From Silvimonas sp. JCM 19000 (lineage in GTDB: Bacteria > Pseudomonadota > Gammaproteobacteria > Burkholderiales > Chitinibacteraceae), in assembly GCA_001313065.1 (NCBI GenBank), contig BBFD01000289.1, positions 1-5,215 on the forward strand: DNA of 5,215 nt, given 5' to 3'. The position numbers and the translations under genes are program-made. Positions within the stretch are counted from its first letter, which is position 1. Every line of letters starts with the position of its first letter. Positions 1 to 5,174 of this stretch are shown here, one piece after another. The notes below the pieces were generated by a model, which was given only the letters and a program-made list of their open reading frames with translations, made no database searches and was not told where the DNA came from.

Positions 1-304
1 GCGTCACTGCGTTGATGACCAGGCTGGCGGCGTTGTCGATCGCCCCGGCCACGCTGCCGCTGGTGCCCCCGGCACCGATCTGCAAGGTACCGGCGCTGAT
101 CGTGGTCTTGCCGCTGTAGCTATTGTTGCCGGTCAGCAAAGTGGTGCCCGCGCCAAGCTGCGAAAAAGTGCCGCTGCCACTGATATTGCCCGCGTAAGTG
201 GTGGTATCGCTGCGGTTAAACGTGAGGTTGGCGTTATCGACGATATTGCCGCTATAGCTGCCCACCGTACCGCCCGCGCCGATCTGCAAGCTGCCTGCGC
301 TGAT
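1..304 (-). CDS. Autotransporter adhesin, third open frame, partial
   Basis: Third open segment of the same gene, continuing past the left edge. Reading from 304 downward it resumes the repeat with ISAGSLQIGAGGT, then ANLTFNRSDTTTYAGN, the next repeat start ISGSGTFSQLGAG, and another GTLQIGAGGTSGS. These match the preceding repeats word for word, so this is the continuation of repeat B of the second array and most of the next. It has no start of its own and depends on the frame upstream. Codons lie at 2-4, 5-7 and so on. The rest of the passenger and the expected C-terminal barrel would follow outside the window. Confidence 0.75.
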   Translation of the reverse strand, partial: MSAGSLQIGAGGTVGSYSGNIVDNANLTFNRSDTTTYAGNISGSGTFSQLGAGTTLLTGNNSYSGKTTISAGTLQIGAGGTSGSVAGAIDNAASLVINAVT

Positions 305-1002
305 GATGCATTGCCGGTGACGGTATTGGCGCCCGTCAGCACGGTGCTGCCGCTGCCCGCTTGCGTGACGGTGCCGCTGCCGCTGATGACCTTGCTGTAG
401 CGCAGGGTGTCGCTACGGTTGAACGTGAGGTTGGCGTTATCGACGATATCCACCGCCACGCTCCCGCTGGTGCCGCCGGTGCCTAGCTGCAAGGTGCCGG
501 CGTTGATCTGCACATCGCCGGTAAACAACTGGTCGCCGCTCAATATGGTGCTGCCGCTGCCCGCCTGGGTGAGCGTGCCGCTGCCACTGATCACCCCCGC
601 GTAGGTGAGGATGTTGCTGCGGTTAAACGTGACATTGGCGTTATTGGTGATATCGGCGACCAGACTGCCGCTGGTGCCGCCCGCGCCGATCTGCAAGCTG
701 CCCAGCGTGACCGAAGTCAGCCCGGTCCAGCTATTGGCCCCCGTCAGGATCAGGTTGCCCGCGCCGTTTTTTTTGGTGACGCTGCCGGTCCCGGAAATTA
801 CCCCGGCATAAGTGCTGTTGTCGCTGCGGTTAAAGATGACGTTGGCGTTGTCGATCAAGTTGGCCTTGATGCTGCCGCTGGTGCCGCCCGCGCCGATCTG
901 CAAAGTGCCAGCGCTAATGGTGCTGGAGCCGCTCCAGGTGTTTTCACCGGTAAGCGTCAGGGTACCGCTGGCGGTTTTGCTGAGCGTGCCGTTGCCACTG
1001 AT
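1..1002 (-). repeat. Second array of tandem type B repeats, continuing out of window
   Basis: Units lie at 799-1002 (204 bp), 592-798 (207 bp, one extra codon in VTKKNGAG), 388-591 (204 bp), 185-387 (203 bp, one base short) and 1-184 (cut by the window). They share ISGSGTxTQ, LTGAN, GTLQIGAGGTSGS, NANLTFNRSD and TYAGV. Neighbours are close at DNA level: a 32-nt stretch at 665-696 recurs exactly at 872-903, and a 28-nt stretch at 219-246 recurs at 422-449. The units are more alike than those of the first array, which suggests more recent expansion or homogenisation. Confidence 0.85.
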
Positions 1003-1791
1003 AACGCCATCAAACTGATCAGCCGTGCCGTTGTTGACGGTAAGCGTGGCCGAGCCCAGGGTGACGGCGCCCGACCCGGTCAGGCTCTGCACATGTTGGC
1101 CAAAGTTATTCAGATTGAAGGTGGCGCCACTGGCCACTGCCACCCCGCTGCTGCTGCTGATGGCGTCGGTGACGCCGGTGGTCAGCCTGCCCGCGTTGAT
1201 ACGGGTGGCGCCGCTGTACGTATTGAGCGCCGACAGCGTCAGCGTGCCCGCGCCGCCTTTGCTCAGGGTGACGCCATCCCAGCCGGTGTTGGCATTGGCG
1301 CTTTCATCCGGCAACACCACATCCACATTGAAGCTATCGGCAACATCGGCCAGGGTAAACGTGCCGTAGCCTCGGTCCGGCGACGTCCACGCCAGCGCGG
1401 TGCCCACCAGATAGCTTTTGTTGTCGCTCGATAGCGCCCCTTGTGCCACCAGGAAATCGGAATTGGCCGTCGCGCCATTCAGGTTCACCACACCGAAATT
1501 GCCGGTAATCCCGTTGCTGGTCTGCAGGATGGTGATGTTTTCGCTACCCAGATCGCTGGCTTTGGCCGGCGCGCTGGCAGTAAACCCGCTGATGTCCAGC
1601 AGTGAGGCGATGCCGAGGGTGGCGGTGTCAGCGGTGACCCAAGGCGCGTCGTGGCGCACCCCTACGGTCAGCGTCCCTTCCAGATTGGCAGCCCCGCTAA
1701 AGGCAAGCTGTGCGGTACTGCTTAACACCGCGTTACCGGCAGCCCCCAGATTCAGACTGGCGCCGTTAAAGACGCCCTCCTGCCCGAACAC
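133..1791 (-). CDS. Autotransporter adhesin, middle open frame
   Basis: Second open segment of the same gene. The GTG at 1791 is only the first start-like codon after the frame change; true coding in this frame resumes at about 1833 with the sense ATSAGTVNINAGKLVFG, so independent initiation is unlikely. It holds the end of a B repeat, a unique segment of about 160 residues, a second type A repeat (from the TGWDG motif), and B repeats with the recurring words LTFNRSD, TYAGVISG and GAGGTSGS. Genuine coding ends near 307, after LTGANTVTGNA. The remaining 58 or so residues down to the TGA at 133-135 are shadow sequence rich in Ala and Arg, with a cysteine that the genuine passenger lacks. There is no signal peptide, so this fragment alone could not be exported. 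Confidence 0.75.
   Translation of the reverse strand: MFGQEGVFNGASLNLGAAGNAVLSSTAQLAFSGAANLEGTLTVGVRHDAPWVTADTATLGIASLLDISGFTASAPAKASDLGSENITILQTSNGITGNFGVVNLNGATANSDFLVAQGALSSDNKSYLVGTALAWTSPDRGYGTFTLADVADSFNVDVVLPDESANANTGWDGVTLSKGGAGTLTLSALNTYSGATRINAGRLTTGVTDAISSSSGVAVASGATFNLNNFGQHVQSLTGSGAVTLGSATLTVNNGTADQFDGVISGNGTLSKTASGTLTLTGENTWSGSSTISAGTLQIGAGGTSGSIKANLIDNANVIFNRSDNSTYAGVISGTGSVTKKNGAGNLILTGANSWTGLTSVTLGSLQIGAGGTSGSLVADITNNANVTFNRSNILTYAGVISGSGTLTQAGSGSTILSGDQLFTGDVQINAGTLQLGTGGTSGSVAVDIVDNANLTFNRSDTLRYSKVISGSGTVTQAGSGSTVLTGANTVTGNASSAQAACRSARAVRWAAIAAISSITPTSRLTAAIPPLTRAISVAAALFRSLARAPLC
1003..1287 (-). repeat. Type A passenger repeat, second copy (95 aa)
   Basis: This unit starts at TGWDGVTLSK and has a PATR core (GAGTLTLSALNTYSGATRIN), then VTDAISSSSGVAV, SGATFNLNN, LTGSGAVTLGSATLT and QFDGV. 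It is clearly paralogous to the A copy at 2910-3191, sharing GSATLT, SGAT and the QFxGV end at matching positions. Like that copy, it is followed directly by an array of B units, so the A-plus-B block has been duplicated. Confidence 0.7.
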
Positions 1792-1830
1792 CAGCTTGCC
1801 CGCATTGATATTGACCGTGCCAGCGCTGGT
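1288..1830 (-). other. Unique inter-array segment of the passenger
   Basis: About 180 residues that break the repeat rhythm between the two arrays. Visible words are FNGASLNLGAAGNAVLSS, LEGTLTVGVRHDAP, ENITILQT, NFGVVNLNG, YLVGTALAW and FTLADVADSFNVDVVLPD, ending before TGWDG. It has more Trp, Asp and Phe than the arrays. I do not recognise a named domain; by position it acts as a linker or capping region between two similar repeat blocks. Confidence 0.5.
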
Positions 1831-4427
1831 GGCTTGCTCAGGGTGGTGATGCCGCTGCCGTCCTGGTTCAGCGTGCCGGTGCCGCTCAGGCCACCCGCAA
1901 ACACAAACGCGTTGCTGTGATTGATGCTCAACGTGCCCGCATTGGCAATATCTCCCGCCACCGACCCGGTGCTGCCGCCCGCGCCCAGTTGCAAGGTGCC
2001 GTTGCTGATGGTGGTCAGGCCGGTGGCGGTCTGATCGCCAGTCAGGATCAGGGTGCCGCTGCCCGCCTGCGTGAGGGTGCCGCTGCCGCTGACCACGCCG
2101 GCGTAGGTGACGCTGTCGCTGCGGTTGAAAATGAGCGCGGCATTGTTGACCACATTGCCCACAATGCTGCCGCTGGTGCCACCCGCGCCGATCTGCAGCG
2201 AGCCTGAATTGATCAAGGTACCGCCGGTATAAGTATTGCTGCCGGTCAAGGTCAGCTTGCCCGGGCCGTCCTGGGTAAAGTGGCCGCTGCCGCTAATGAT
2301 CTTGCCAAAGGTGACGTCGTCGCTGCGACCGTAGGTGAATTCGGCGTTATCAATCACATTGGCGGTGATGCTGCCGGTGGTGGCGAACTTGCCAACCTGC
2401 AGCACGCCGTTGCTGATCAACAGATCGCCGGTAAAGGTGTTGGTGCCGGTCAGCACCGTTGCACCACTGCCCGCCTGGGTGACCGTACCGGTGCCGCTGA
2501 TGTCGCTGCTGAATACCACGCCGTCGCTGCGATTGAACACCAGCTTGCCGTTGTTGCTTATGTCGTTGAACAGCACGCCGGTATTACCGCCATTGCCCAG
2601 TTGCAACGTGCCGGCGCTAATGGTCACCGCCCCGGTGGTGTCGTTGGCGCCGGTCAGGATGGTGGTGCCGCTGCCTTGTTTGATGATGGCACCGCTGCCG
2701 GTCACGGCATTGGCGTACTCGGATACATCGGTCCGATCAAACACCACCGTGCCGCTATTGCTGATATCGCTTTTGAGGCTGCCCGAGGTATCGCCATCAC
2801 CGATCTGCAAGGTGCCCGCGCTGACCGTGGTACGCCCGGTATAGGTATTGGCGCCGCCGAGGACGAGGATGCCGCTACCGGTTTTGGTCACGCTGCCGGT
2901 ACCCGAGATCACGCCGGAGAACTGACCGTCCACATCGACACTATCGGTTAGCGTGGCCGAACCCAGCAGCACATTGCCGCCGCCGGACAAGTTATGCACC
3001 GACTGTGCTTTGTTGGTCAGATCCAGCGTCGCGCCCGATACCACCTCGACCCGTCGGCTGCTGGCCAGCGCGTTAGTCACTCCCAGCGCCAGCGTGCCGC
3101 CATTCACGGTGGTGGCACCGGTATAACCCTGCGCCGCCGTCAGCGTGAGTTTGCCTGGGCCGTTCTGGAACCAGTCGCCGCTGCCACTGGTGACGCTGCC
3201 CACGCTGATATCGTCGCCGCGCGCGTAATAGAGGTCGCCGTTATTGACGATATTGCCGTTATAACTGCCCCCGGTACCGCCATCAGTCAGCGTCAGCACG
3301 GCGCCGCTGGCGATGGTGATGCTGCCGCTAGCGGCATTGATGGCAGCCCCGCCCAGCGTCAGATTGCCTTGCACATCGATAGTGTTGGCCGCGGTACCGG
3401 AAAGATCGATATCGCCGTTGAGGGTCCAGTTGCTACCCGCCGCCGCGGTCAATGACTGCAGGCCAGCGGTGGTGGCGCCTTTGAGGCTTCCTGCCAGGCT
3501 ACCACTGCCGCTCAGACTGACCGTATTGCCCGTGCCGGTGCTATTGATGGCGACGCCATTACCGCCGGTCAAGCTGGACCCGGTGCCCAGGTTGACGCGG
3601 TTGTTATTGCCGCTCAGCAAAATGATGGGCGTCGTGGTGGACTGGGTGGTGATCAGCCCGAAATTGTTGACCGTACTGCCACTCTGCAATTCCAGCGCTT
3701 CCGTTACCCGCGAGGTAATCGACCCGCTAGCGCTGTTAGTGAGCGTGACTGTGCCTGCGCCATTCATATAAATGGCCTCACGCGAGGTGAGAATCTCACC
3801 ATCATTCTGGACCACCGAGTTACCGGCTGATCCCATGATGCCGTGATCGTAGGCCGTGCCGGTGCCGGATTTGATGCTGGCACCGGCATGGTTGTTGACC
3901 GTCACCAGCCCCGTGGCATTGATGTTCACGGCATCAGCGGTGCTGCCCGCTGGCGTCCCGGCGTTAATGGTGCCGTAGTTATCAAAGGTGCCGGTGGCGT
4001 TTACCCCGTATTCCACCGGCTTGGAGGACGTGGCGTAGATATCGCCGTAATTGATCAGATTGTCGTTAGCGCCATACATCTGCACGCCGTAGCTGGTGCC
4101 ACCGATAATTCCGCCCAACTGATTGGTAACGGTGCCCGCCACATTAAAGGTCAGCCCGCCGTTGGGCCCGCTGGAATATAACTTGCCGGCATTGGAAAAC
4201 GTCACCGGTGCAATCCCGTTTACGGTAACGCCACCCGCGCTGCTGGTGATGGTGGTGCCCGTCAGCACCTGGTACGAGGAATCGCTGTTCACCGTCTGCG
4301 CACCGCCGCTCGACAAGGTCGTGATCGCGGCCGCCTGGGCGGAAAATTCTGCCAGCAAGGCGCTGGAAATCGCGCGCATGGCAAAGTTACGGATCGATCT
4401 TTGGGTCTTGCTGGCTGTTTTCATCAT
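1752..4427 (-). CDS. Autotransporter adhesin, N-terminal open frame
   Basis: First open segment of the adhesin, about 891 codons from the tandem ATG ATG at 4427/4424. The N-terminus reads MMKTASKTQRS, a basic stretch, then a short hydrophobic core and AQAAA, giving a likely signal peptidase I site before ITTL. The next 340 or so residues have beta-helix character with recurring turns such as NYGDI, NYGTI, NDGEI and NNFGLI. Then come a 94-residue repeat of type A, five 68-residue type B repeats and the start of a sixth. Similarity ends at TTLSK; the last 26 or so residues before the TGA at 1752-1754 (rich in Arg, with Cys and Trp) are out-of-frame readthrough. A farther start at 4493 would add 22 Cys/Arg-rich residues unlike a signal peptide, so it was not chosen. 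The family assignment is firm; the ligand is unknown. Confidence 0.85.
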   Translation of the reverse strand: MMKTASKTQRSIRNFAMRAISSALLAEFSAQAAAITTLSSGGAQTVNSDSSYQVLTGTTITSSAGGVTVNGIAPVTFSNAGKLYSSGPNGGLTFNVAGTVTNQLGGIIGGTSYGVQMYGANDNLINYGDIYATSSKPVEYGVNATGTFDNYGTINAGTPAGSTADAVNINATGLVTVNNHAGASIKSGTGTAYDHGIMGSAGNSVVQNDGEILTSREAIYMNGAGTVTLTNSASGSITSRVTEALELQSGSTVNNFGLITTQSTTTPIILLSGNNNRVNLGTGSSLTGGNGVAINSTGTGNTVSLSGSGSLAGSLKGATTAGLQSLTAAAGSNWTLNGDIDLSGTAANTIDVQGNLTLGGAAINAASGSITIASGAVLTLTDGGTGGSYNGNIVNNGDLYYARGDDISVGSVTSGSGDWFQNGPGKLTLTAAQGYTGATTVNGGTLALGVTNALASSRRVEVVSGATLDLTNKAQSVHNLSGGGNVLLGSATLTDSVDVDGQFSGVISGTGSVTKTGSGILVLGGANTYTGRTTVSAGTLQIGDGDTSGSLKSDISNSGTVVFDRTDVSEYANAVTGSGAIIKQGSGTTILTGANDTTGAVTISAGTLQLGNGGNTGVLFNDISNNGKLVFNRSDGVVFSSDISGTGTVTQAGSGATVLTGTNTFTGDLLISNGVLQVGKFATTGSITANVIDNAEFTYGRSDDVTFGKIISGSGHFTQDGPGKLTLTGSNTYTGGTLINSGSLQIGAGGTSGSIVGNVVNNAALIFNRSDSVTYAGVVSGSGTLTQAGSGTLILTGDQTATGLTTISNGTLQLGAGGSTGSVAGDIANAGTLSINHSNAFVFAGGLSGTGTLNQDGSGITTLSKPPALARSISMRASWCSGRRASLTAPV
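1890..2909 (-). repeat. First array of five tandem 68-aa type B repeats
   Basis: Five head-to-tail units of exactly 204 bp each: 2706-2909, 2502-2705, 2298-2501, 2094-2297 and 1890-2093. Each unit has ISGTGTVTQ or close to it, a PATR core (GSGxxxLTGxNTxTGxxxI), GTLQLG, a Gly-rich turn such as GAGGTSGS, then an Asn-rich strand pair (IxNNAxLxFNRSD) and a closing TYAGV-like strand. The invariant length with divergent sequence suggests that one unit corresponds to a fixed number of beta-helix coils. A sixth unit begins at 1889 and departs from the pattern after about 30 residues. Confidence 0.85.
2910..3191 (-). repeat. Type A passenger repeat, first copy (94 aa)
   Basis: This unit begins with a PATR core (GPGKLTLTAAQGYTGATTVN) and continues with a spacer in which the words VTNALASS, SGATLDLTN, LSGGGNVLLGSATLT and QFSGV stand out. 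It differs from the B units that follow but matches the second A copy at 1003-1287 word for word in many places. It opens the first tandem array. Just before it, at 3192-3280, lies a decayed second half of a B-like unit (GGTGGSYNGNIVNNGDLYYARGDD). Confidence 0.7.
3294..4325 (-). other. N-terminal beta-helix region of the passenger
   Basis: About 344 residues after the signal peptide, without the PATR words seen later. Instead there are irregular short turns of the type N-x-G-x-I followed by a strand with alternating hydrophobic residues (for example SNAGKL, NYGDIYA, NYGTINA, NDGEIL, NSASGSIT, NNFGLI, then LGTGSSLTG and SGSGSLAGSL). Such turns are typical of right-handed beta-helix passengers. 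No catalytic motif of a serine protease or lipase autotransporter (GDSGS or GDSL) is visible, which points to an adhesin rather than an enzyme. The fold is inferred. Confidence 0.6.
4326..4427 (-). other. Sec signal peptide of the adhesin
   Basis: The first 33 or 34 residues have a basic n-region (Lys and Arg at seven positions), a core AISSALLAEFSAQ and an Ala-rich end that fits signal peptidase I, with cleavage most likely after AQAAA, before ITTL. The core is short and carries a Glu (codon 4347-4349), which is unusual for a hydrophobic region. It lacks the long N-terminal extension (ESPR) found in many large autotransporters. Cleavage position is inferred by eye. Confidence 0.65.
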
Positions 4428-4434
4428 CCGCCCC
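4428..4434 (-). promoter_or_regulatory. Candidate ribosome binding site for the adhesin
   Basis: The bases just upstream of ATG ATG read GGGGCGG on the coding strand. The G run (4431-4434) lies 3 nt from the first ATG and 6 nt from the second, so the second (4424) has the better spacing. The match to a Shine-Dalgarno sequence is only moderate. No better site precedes the farther ATG at 4493. Confidence 0.4.
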
Positions 4435-4495
4435 GAATGTGATCTGCCGTTATGGACGCACGGGCGCAAACACCGGCACGTGCAAGCCACCATTT

Positions 4496-4525
4496 ACTTA
4501 CTTTTGATATCATTTATAAGTAAGT
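4496..4525. promoter_or_regulatory. Inverted repeat, candidate operator or leader hairpin
   Basis: ACTTACTT (4496-4503) and AAGTAAGT (4518-4525) are perfect 8-bp inverted copies separated by 14 nt. The spacer contains its own perfect palindrome TGATATCA (4505-4512), centred 2 nt away from the outer repeat's centre. The element lies over and just after the predicted transcription start, where a bound repressor would block RNA polymerase. No regulator family is recognised from the site. Confidence 0.4.
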
Positions 4526-4527
4526 TT

Positions 4528-4565
4528 ATTGTGGATAGATTGCTTTATAGCGGCAATTTTTTTTG
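4528..4565 (-). promoter_or_regulatory. Candidate sigma70 promoter for the adhesin
   Basis: On the coding strand TTGCCG (4551-4556; 4 of 6 to TTGACA) is followed after exactly 17 nt by CACAAT (4528-4533; 4 of 6 to TATAAT). A run of eight A residues on the coding strand (4557-4564) sits directly upstream of the -35, like an UP element. Transcription would start near 4520. Both boxes are imperfect, and other AT-rich hexamers such as TATAAA nearby could serve instead. Confidence 0.4.
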
Positions 4566-4674
4566 ATTTCCAGCCCAATCTTGAAATTTGCGGGGGCGGT
4601 GGCACGCTGAGTACAGCGCAGTTTTCTTACAATTGCGACTGCCGCAGCAGCGATAATTGCGCGCTGCAACGGGC

Positions 4675-4706
4675 AAAAAAAAACGGAGCCCAAGGCTCCG
4701 TTTTTT
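4675..4706 (-). terminator. Rho-independent terminator of the Spy-like gene
   Basis: A perfect 7-bp stem CGGAGCC / GGCTCCG (4684-4690 and 4694-4700) with a 3-nt loop is flanked by a run of nine A (4675-4683) and a run of six T (4701-4706). Read on the minus strand it is a stem followed by nine U, about 30 nt past the Spy-like stop. It could also work in the opposite direction with six U. Confidence 0.9.
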
Positions 4707-4736
4707 GTTCGCTCACAGCAAGGTCGTGCGTGCAAC

Positions 4737-5141
4737 TCAGTCTTCGTGCGGACCGTCTTTCGGGCCATCCTGCGGACCACGCGGGCCGTCGTTGTCAGCG
4801 CGCTTGTCCCAGCCGCCAGGGCCACCGTGTTCCGGGCCATGCTCGGCGTGCTCTTTCATGCGCTCGTCCAGCTTCTGCTTTTGCTCAGGCGTCAGCAGCG
4901 CCACCACTGCACGTTCGGTCTTGATGCGGTTCAGTTCCAGCGTGGCCTGGGCCTGGGCTTGTTGCTGCACCAGTTGCTGCGCCTTGGCATCGGAATAATC
5001 TTTGGATTGCAGCAGCTCATGCAGCGCCTTGCGCGTCTTGCGCAGCGTTTCCATCTGGGCGTGCGCCGTCGGCTCGGCGGCGTAATGCAGTTTCCAGATC
5101 TGGTCGCGTTGCGCGTCGGTCAGATCAAGCCCGGCCAGCAT
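4737..5141 (-). CDS. Spy/CpxP-family periplasmic chaperone (LTxxQ protein), 5'-incomplete frame
   Basis: Spy and CpxP are small, mostly helical, cradle-shaped periplasmic proteins that bind unfolded proteins or modulate envelope stress sensing. Both signature motifs of the family are present: LTDAQ at residues 7-11 and LTPEQ at residues 83-87, joined by helical, charged and Gln-rich sequence (QQLVQQQAQAQ). The tail from about residue 101 is low-complexity Gly, Pro, His and Asp. The ATG at 5141 has no good ribosome binding site and would give a protein without a signal peptide, so it is very unlikely to be the true start. The frame upstream of 5175 carries matching Gly/Pro-rich sequence with one base missing between. 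The real protein should begin beyond 5215 with a signal peptide. CpxP versus Spy versus a metal-resistance relative cannot be settled; family membership is firm. Confidence 0.85.
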   Translation of the reverse strand: MLAGLDLTDAQRDQIWKLHYAAEPTAHAQMETLRKTRKALHELLQSKDYSDAKAQQLVQQQAQAQATLELNRIKTERAVVALLTPEQKQKLDERMKEHAEHGPEHGGPGGWDKRADNDGPRGPQDGPKDGPHED

Positions 5142-5174
5142 AAAGCCGCCACGCGGACCATGTTCGCCGCGGAA

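Larger units (their letters stand above)
1..4427 (-). pseudogene. Giant autotransporter adhesin gene, frame-interrupted, 3' end outside window
   Basis: This entry joins three consecutive minus-strand frames into one gene. The protein would be exported by Sec, then its passenger would pass the outer membrane by type V secretion and act in adhesion or biofilm formation. The sequence shows a signal peptide, a beta-helix region and two arrays of autotransporter-associated beta-strand (PATR-like) repeats, rich in Gly, Ser, Thr and Asn. No cysteine occurs in the roughly 1,440 mature residues visible, as is usual for autotransporter passengers. The frame changes at about 1831-1835 and again at 305-306, each time by one missing base, with repeat similarity continuing straight across. 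No other in-frame stop interrupts it. The beta-barrel translocator domain is expected beyond position 1 and cannot be confirmed here. A one-partner secreted or two-partner-type protein is the alternative if no barrel follows. Whether the gene is truly broken or only misread cannot be decided from this window. Confidence 0.8.
4435..4674. other. Intergenic region between the Spy-like gene and the adhesin
   Basis: Between the terminator and the adhesin's ribosome binding site there is no credible gene. The part from about 4490 to 4570 is markedly AT-rich against GC-rich surroundings and holds the candidate promoter and inverted repeat listed separately. The part from 4571 to 4674 shows nothing I can name. 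If the promoter is right, the adhesin mRNA has a leader of roughly 95 nt. Confidence 0.6.

Noticed and set aside
1..1002. Regular direct repeats as a possible CRISPR array
   Set aside because: The period is 204-207 bp, the repeats are coding and diverge gradually, and there are no unique spacers of 30-40 nt.
407..1018. Three plus-strand open frames of about 200 nt lying end to end
   Set aside because: They are antisense shadows of the B repeats: their lengths and ends follow the 204-207 bp repeat period and they have no ribosome binding sites.
1829..1837. Programmed ribosomal frameshifting as the reason for the frame changes
   Set aside because: None of the three sites has a slippery heptamer or a following hairpin, and three sites in two unrelated genes argue against it.
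2280..2951. A 223-residue plus-strand open frame, and other long plus-strand frames across 1025-4181
   Set aside because: All are opposite the adhesin in GC-rich repetitive DNA, with low-complexity Ala/Val/Pro products, no recognisable domain and no start signals.
4428..4493. An ATG at 4493 as the adhesin start
   Set aside because: It would put 22 Cys/Arg-rich residues before the basic n-region of a good signal peptide, and it lacks a ribosome binding site.
4526..4840. A 104-residue minus-strand open frame, and plus-strand frames over 4529-4998
   Set aside because: They run through the terminator hairpin and overlap the Spy-like gene out of frame; their Arg/Ala-rich products resemble no family.
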